The translations under genes and the position numbers were made by a program. Shown here in pieces: positions 60,279 through 64,000 of a stretch of DNA of 64,000 nt. Under the pieces are notes generated by a model, which saw only the letters and a list, made by a program, of their open reading frames with translations, made no database searches and was not told the origin of the DNA. The number at the start of each line of letters is the position of its first letter. The stretch's first letter is position 1. Origin of the DNA: Limosilactobacillus sp. (GTDB lineage Bacteria; Bacillota; Bacilli; Lactobacillales; Lactobacillaceae); the NCBI RefSeq assembly GCF_022482365.1, contig NZ_JAKVPE010000001.1, positions 1,364,001 to 1,428,000 on the forward strand, given 5' to 3'.

Positions 60279-60874
60279 TACTTGCTTGGCGTGTTGATCC
60301 CCACGCTATTCTTGGAATAAAGGCTTGGATCCGCACTCAGGCGCTTCACCAAATCGGCAATCGAGCTGACGGAGACGTTGTGCCCACCGAATGGCTGACC
60401 CTTCTCCGTGACCTCGTAGTCGACCGGGCCGGACGTGAACCAGCCGGGCCGAATGACCGTGTAGTTCAGGTCCGAGGCTTCGATCACGTCGGCCGCCTCC
60501 CGATAAGGCTGCAGGACGGGGCTATCCTTGAGATTGTCACCCATCCCCGCGGGTACCTCGTTGTAGATCCCCATCGAGGAGATGAAGAGCAAACGGGAAA
60601 CGCCATTCCGGTCCATCGCCGCCACGATCTGCTTGGCAAAGCGGCCCAGGCTGCCGAACAGGGCGGCAAAGACCACGTCCTGTCCTTGCATGGCCCGGTC
60701 GAGGTCGGCGTCGTTCATGACGTCACCGCTGATCACCGTCTCGCGGTCGCCGGCTTGGATGCGGTTCGCGGACCGGGCAAAGAGGGTCAGCGTGTCATTC
60801 GTTTCGTTCAAAAGCGTTTGCCGGACCGCACTGCCGACGGTCCCGGTTGCACCAATAATTAATACCTTAGTCAT
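60278..60874 (-). CDS. NAD(P)H-binding oxidoreductase (NmrA/atypical SDR)
   Basis: 198 residues: VLIIGATGTVGSAVRQTLL as Rossmann loop, LLFISSMGIYNEVPAGMGD and DLNYTVIRPGWFTSG, close in plan to the protein at 21595. It is the last gene of a four-gene minus-strand operon, 3 bp after the flavodoxin gene. Role probably in quinone or electrophile reduction. Confidence 0.85.
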   Translation of the reverse strand: MTKVLIIGATGTVGSAVRQTLLNETNDTLTLFARSANRIQAGDRETVISGDVMNDADLDRAMQGQDVVFAALFGSLGRFAKQIVAAMDRNGVSRLLFISSMGIYNEVPAGMGDNLKDSPVLQPYREAADVIEASDLNYTVIRPGWFTSGPVDYEVTEKGQPFGGHNVSVSSIADLVKRLSADPSLYSKNSVGINTPSK

Positions 60875-60877
60875 CGT

Positions 60878-61336
60878 TTATTCCTCCTCGAGCTCTTCCA
60901 GCCAATTCTTCAAATTCTTACCGTTGTCATTGCCGGTGAGGACCCGCAGCTGCGGATTTTCATCGGCAAACTGTCTCTCATAATCGCCGTTGTTGCCGAC
61001 GCTGGTGTAGAACGGCGCCACTTTCCCGGCGTAGTCGCCAAGGGCGTGCAGGAAAGACAATACCGGTGTCGATGGCGAGTAGGTCCAGACTGGGCCGCCG
61101 ACCAGCACCAGGTCGTAGTCGGTCAGGTCCGGCAGCTGGTTGGTCAGCTGCGGCAATTCGCCGGCGCGCATCTGCTGCTTGGCAATGTCGGCCGTCTTGT
61201 ACATGTCCCGGGAGAAGATCCCCGGGGCCACCGTCAGTTCCAGCAATGTCGAATCCGGCAGCAATTTGTGAATCCGTTCCGCCAGCCGCTTGGTCGTGCC
61301 CGACCAGGAGTAGTAGGCAATCAATGTTTTACTCAA
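60878..61336 (-). CDS. Flavodoxin-like protein
   Basis: 152 residues. IAYYSWSGTTKRLAERIHK is the FMN phosphate loop, and LVLVGGPVWTYSPSTPVLSF and APFYTSVGNNGDYE the isoalloxazine loops. It is an FMN protein for low-potential electron transfer or NAD(P)H:quinone reduction. Part of the operon of redox genes at 60278-62507; spacing to the next gene is small. Confidence 0.88.
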   Translation of the reverse strand: MSKTLIAYYSWSGTTKRLAERIHKLLPDSTLLELTVAPGIFSRDMYKTADIAKQQMRAGELPQLTNQLPDLTDYDLVLVGGPVWTYSPSTPVLSFLHALGDYAGKVAPFYTSVGNNGDYERQFADENPQLRVLTGNDNGKNLKNWLEELEEE

Positions 61337-61351
61337 TTTTAGTCCCCTCTC

Positions 61352-61738
61352 TCAATAAGTAGAAGCCTCTTGTCTGACAATCAGCCATTTCCCGTTGTCC
61401 TTTTCGTATTCGACCCTCATCTGGAGCGGCCAGGTGGCAACCGCACTGCCCCAAACGCTGGCCCGAACCCGGTTCTGGCCAACCAGGCTGGCGCGATTGC
61501 CGTCAATCTGGACGTCCTTGATCCGGTCCTCGGTCGAGGAAAGATAGTACATGTCGCCGTTTTGAATCTGGTCAATCCATTCCAGCTTGGGCTGCACGTA
61601 GCCGGTCATGTGCACCAGCTGCATTCCCGGCGCCAGAATCCGATTGAGGGTGGCGACGTCGCGGGCGACCATCGCCTCGTTCTCCATCCGGTAAAGGTTG
61701 ACCAGCTCCTGTTGGTCGTTGGCAATCATCGTTTCCAT
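61352..61738 (-). CDS. NTF2-like (SnoaL/DUF4440) protein
   Basis: 128 residues with an NTF2 cone fold: YRMENEAMVARDVATLNRIL, QLVHMTGYVQPKLEWI and GKWLIVRQEASTY. Such proteins bind small hydrophobic molecules or act as isomerases/hydratases; no catalytic set is clear. AAGGAG precedes the ATG, 1 bp after the CMD gene stop, so it is translationally coupled. Confidence 0.78.
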   Translation of the reverse strand: METMIANDQQELVNLYRMENEAMVARDVATLNRILAPGMQLVHMTGYVQPKLEWIDQIQNGDMYYLSSTEDRIKDVQIDGNRASLVGQNRVRASVWGSAVATWPLQMRVEYEKDNGKWLIVRQEASTY

Positions 61739-61739
61739 T

Positions 61740-62507
61740 TTAATTCTGCTCCTTCAGCTGGTCCGCCGCTTCGTTGACGCAACGCAGGGCGTTCAGGCTC
61801 CGCGGATAACCGATGTAGGGAATGTTTTGGGAAATCACCTTAATCAGGAACTCCCGGTCATTGCCGACGCGCATGTTGCCCTTAGCGTGGCCGATCAGCT
61901 GCGGTTCCGCACCACCCTGGGCAGAGATAAAACAGAAGGTGATCATCTCCCGCTGCCGCTTGTCCAAGCCGGACCGGGTGTAGTAGTCACCAAAACAGTT
62001 ATCGGTCAGCCAATAGTTGATGTGGCGCGTTTCGGCCGGACCGGACTTCCAGAAGCCCTTCATCCCGTCGCCGAAGATGTCAACCTGGGCTTGTTCACCA
62101 GCGGTCAGACGATCCGCCGTCGTGGTATTGGCCTGTCCTTCCAGTGGCAGCTTGATGCCGCGCTGTTCAAAAATCTCATTGGTAGCCTTGAGGAAGGGGA
62201 AGACCCGGCCAATCCCAAGGTAGGCGACCGCCTGGTAGACGATTTCCTTGATCTCGACCGGGGTCAGGCCAAAGTTCATTGCTGCCGGAACCATGGCCTT
62301 AAATTCGTCAATCCCCTGACAGCCGAGCAGCGTTGCCAAAATCGTCATGAAGCGGGTCTTGCCATCTAGGTCGTCGTGGTTGACCACCTCATCGAAGGCA
62401 AAGTTGTCGAAGCGTTCGATAAACTCAGGGTCGGTCCGCTTGAAGTCGGACTGGTAGCCCGGAAACATCTTTTCGTGGTATGCCTGTGCGTTTTTACTAA
62501 TTGCCAT
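61740..62507 (-). CDS. Carboxymuconolactone decarboxylase (CMD/AhpD-like) family protein
   Basis: 255 residues with two CMD repeats (KTRFMTILATLLGCQGIDEF and MITFCFISAQGGAEPQLIGH). The AhpD CxxC is absent, so it is not a peroxidase partner of that type. The family includes gamma-carboxymuconolactone decarboxylases; the substrate here is unknown. It is the first gene of the redox operon. Confidence 0.85.
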   Translation of the reverse strand: MAISKNAQAYHEKMFPGYQSDFKRTDPEFIERFDNFAFDEVVNHDDLDGKTRFMTILATLLGCQGIDEFKAMVPAAMNFGLTPVEIKEIVYQAVAYLGIGRVFPFLKATNEIFEQRGIKLPLEGQANTTTADRLTAGEQAQVDIFGDGMKGFWKSGPAETRHINYWLTDNCFGDYYTRSGLDKRQREMITFCFISAQGGAEPQLIGHAKGNMRVGNDREFLIKVISQNIPYIGYPRSLNALRCVNEAADQLKEQN

Positions 62508-62644
62508 TGTTGATCTCTCCCTTGTTAGTCAATGTTTCGTTCTGATTGATTGTCTATATGATAGCGGGAACGCGCGGCCAGACCAATTCCGCTTTTTGAT
62601 GGTTTGGATAAGAAAAACTTATTGAAGATTTTCAGCCGGAACAG

Positions 62645-62675
62645 TTGACTTAGAGTTTACTCTAAGTAGTACGAT
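62645..62675 (+). promoter_or_regulatory. MerR-type promoter of the truncated MFS gene
   Basis: TTGACT (62645-62650), 19-bp spacer and TACGAT (62670-62675), with the palindrome ACTTAGAGTTTACTCTAAGT (62648-62667) in the spacer. The architecture matches that at 55146-55176, but the palindrome differs, so another MerR protein is expected. Confidence 0.75.
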
Positions 62676-62699
62676 CATTCGTGAATCAAAGGAGGTACC

Positions 62700-62987
62700 A
62701 TGATGATCCTATTGGGAATTGGCCAGGGTCTAGCGTTCAGCCTACAGACTAGCTCCGGGGTGGCAAATGCGGGCCCGGCGATTGCCGGCTCCGCGTCCGG
62801 GGTCGTCAACGTCGTCCACCAACTCGGCAGCTCCGTGGGGATGTCGATCACGGTGGCCCTGACCAGTGGAATTGCTTCCCGATCGGCTGCTTACAACACG
62901 GCTGTGTTAATCATGCTGGTGATCGCGCTGATCTCGCTGGCCGCTTGCTTTAACGTCGCCCGGGTAACACGGAAGGCTGCTAAATGA
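62700..62987 (+). pseudogene. MFS transporter, only the C-terminal third present
   Basis: 95 residues: LLGIGQGLAFSLQTSSGVAN, SASGVVNVVHQLGSSVGMSI and a final Arg/Lys tail, equivalent to membrane segments about 10-12 of a DHA-type drug exporter. A perfect AAAGGAGG and a MerR-type promoter precede the ATG, so a deletion appears to have removed most of the gene while keeping its start signals. Product probably non-functional. Confidence 0.78.
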
Positions 62988-62989
62988 AA

Positions 62990-63034
62990 ACAACCCTCAA
63001 GCGCAACTATTCATTGCGCCTGAGGGCTTTCTTA
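62990..63034. terminator. Bidirectional terminator
   Basis: CCCTCAAGCGCAA (62994-63006) pairs with TTGCGCCTGAGGG (63014-63026), followed by CTTTCTT. It separates the MFS fragment from the convergent LysR gene. Confidence 0.88.
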
Positions 63035-63916
63035 TTTCTGAAATTGTTCCGCCAGCTTGTCGGCGAAGGCCTCGATGTAATAGCCCGAGTTGTCTTTCTT
63101 CCAATAGGCGTAGTACTTCTGGTGCAGCGGGCGCTTGCCGTTGTAGAGCGGGAGGATCCGCGAGAGCTGCGGGTCGATCAGGTCCTTCGTCCGGCCGTTA
63201 ACCAAGATGTATCCCTGGTTGGCCACGACCAGCGCCTGGGCCTCGCCAAAGGTGCTGACCACCCGGAAGGCGCTGTGGATCCCCAGGATATCCCGGTAGT
63301 AGTCCTCCTCTTCCCCCGCCTGCTGGGGATTGACCACCAGAATGCACGGCAGGTCAGCCAGCTCCGCCGTGGTGATCTTTTCCCGGTCGGCAAACTTGCT
63401 CGAACTGACCACCGCCATGAAGTCGGTCTCCGTCAGCAGGCGGTTGTTGTACTCGTCCGACAGTGCCCGCCGTTGGTCGGAGAAGTTCAGATCGACCCGA
63501 TCGGACCGCAGCAGCTTGAACAGCTCCTCGTGCATCCCGCTGGTGATCTTGACCTCCACGTTCGGGTACTGCTTGGAAAATTCGGCCAGGGCCTGGAGAA
63601 ACTCCTGGGTGCCAAAGTTGCGCAGGTAGCCCAGGTGCAGGACGTACTGCTCACTGCCCCTGGCGATCCGCTGGGTTTCGGCCCTGAGCTGATCAAGCTG
63701 CTTGACGATCTGCTGAGCCTGGCGGTAGAAATATTCGCCGGCCGGGGTCACGGTGAAGCTGCGGCCCTTGCGCTCCAGCAGTTTCACACCCAAGTTGTTC
63801 TCCAGCTCCTTGACCTGCTGGGAAATCGCCGATTGGGAAATGTTGTTGTCCAGAGCGGCCGCGGTGAAGCTGTGGCGGTCCACCACCGCGATAAAGTAGC
63901 GCATCTGTTGGTCCAT
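63032..63916 (-). CDS. LysR-family transcriptional regulator
   Basis: 294 residues from ATG 63916, behind GGAAGGAAAG. MRYFIAVVDRHSFTAAALDN and ISQSAISQQVKELENNLG are the helix-turn-helix; residues 90-294 are the effector domain. Its orientation is away from the window end. It may regulate the neighbouring CMD/flavodoxin operon, but that is inference from proximity; no shared promoter is seen. Confidence 0.87.
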   Translation of the reverse strand: MDQQMRYFIAVVDRHSFTAAALDNNISQSAISQQVKELENNLGVKLLERKGRSFTVTPAGEYFYRQAQQIVKQLDQLRAETQRIARGSEQYVLHLGYLRNFGTQEFLQALAEFSKQYPNVEVKITSGMHEELFKLLRSDRVDLNFSDQRRALSDEYNNRLLTETDFMAVVSSSKFADREKITTAELADLPCILVVNPQQAGEEEDYYRDILGIHSAFRVVSTFGEAQALVVANQGYILVNGRTKDLIDPQLSRILPLYNGKRPLHQKYYAYWKKDNSGYYIEAFADKLAEQFQK

Positions 63917-64000
63917 TGATCTCACTTTCCTTCCGTGCTCGTTCATGGTTCCATTGTACCCCATCGAACAGCCACCAAGACAAGTAACAAGTCACAATGT

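Overview
The window reads as a chromosomal segment of a GC-rich member of the Lactobacillaceae. Most genes are clearly above 50% GC, and the content (PepC, PepN, PepD-type dipeptidase, ECF-type folate uptake protein, T-box-controlled asnA-asnS, many small oxidoreductases and HxlR regulators) fits a heterofermentative lactobacillus such as Limosilactobacillus. I do not assign a species. No rRNA, tRNA or CRISPR array was seen. A perfect parS site at 24210-24225 suggests that the segment lies in the origin-proximal part of the chromosome.

Layout. 1-9.5 kb: the 3' end of a phosphoribosyltransferase gene, an MGMT-like gene, an MFS exporter and an AP-superfamily phosphohydrolase, then two amino-acid permeases separated by a frameshifted IS200/IS605-type tnpB, and a C69 dipeptidase. 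9.7-24.2 kb: a LacY-type sugar:H+ symporter behind a clear promoter, small metabolic genes, an FRG-domain protein, a DUF915 hydrolase, an AT-rich dehydrogenase/PucR pair with an IS30-family element inserted in the regulator's stop codon, an alanyl-tRNA editing protein, ElaA, and HxlR-exonuclease-Rrf2 genes. 24.2-36.7 kb: parS, two adjacent sirtuin-like genes, a multicopper oxidase, PepC, the pstSCAB-phoU phosphate operon with a divergent OmpR-type regulator and an 11-bp-periodic Pho box, and LtrA. 36.8-46.5 kb: a second IS30 copy that splits the first codons of a TauE/SafE permease gene, then redox genes with divergent HxlR/LysR regulators, a protein tyrosine phosphatase and PepN.

46.5-64 kb: a candidate folate riboswitch before folT, an Asn T-box before asnA-asnS, a 52-bp tandem repeat array before a Fic gene, a RibD-C reductase, an Rpn-family nuclease, a ClC channel, a MerR regulator with a 19-bp-spacer promoter driving a quinone-type oxidoreductase and a Fe-ADH-like protein that has lost its metal ligands, a 5'-truncated AlbA_2/Schlafen-type gene between 40-bp direct repeats, flavin and nitroreductases, a four-gene redox operon, a truncated MFS gene behind a second MerR-type promoter, and a LysR regulator.

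Working together: the peptidases and permeases supply amino acids, and the Asn T-box ties asparagine synthesis and charging to tRNA state. The Pst system handles phosphate. The numerous flavin/NAD(P)H oxidoreductases with paired HxlR, LysR, MerR and Rrf2 regulators look like electrophile/redox defence. The AT-rich genes (HADH/PucR, SDR/LysR, Fic, AlbA_2) and their flanking repeats are the best candidates for acquired DNA. The most unusual items are the paired sirtuins, the metal-site-less Fe-ADH homologue, the repeat-flanked Fic and AlbA_2 loci, and the exact 14-bp target duplications of both IS30 copies.
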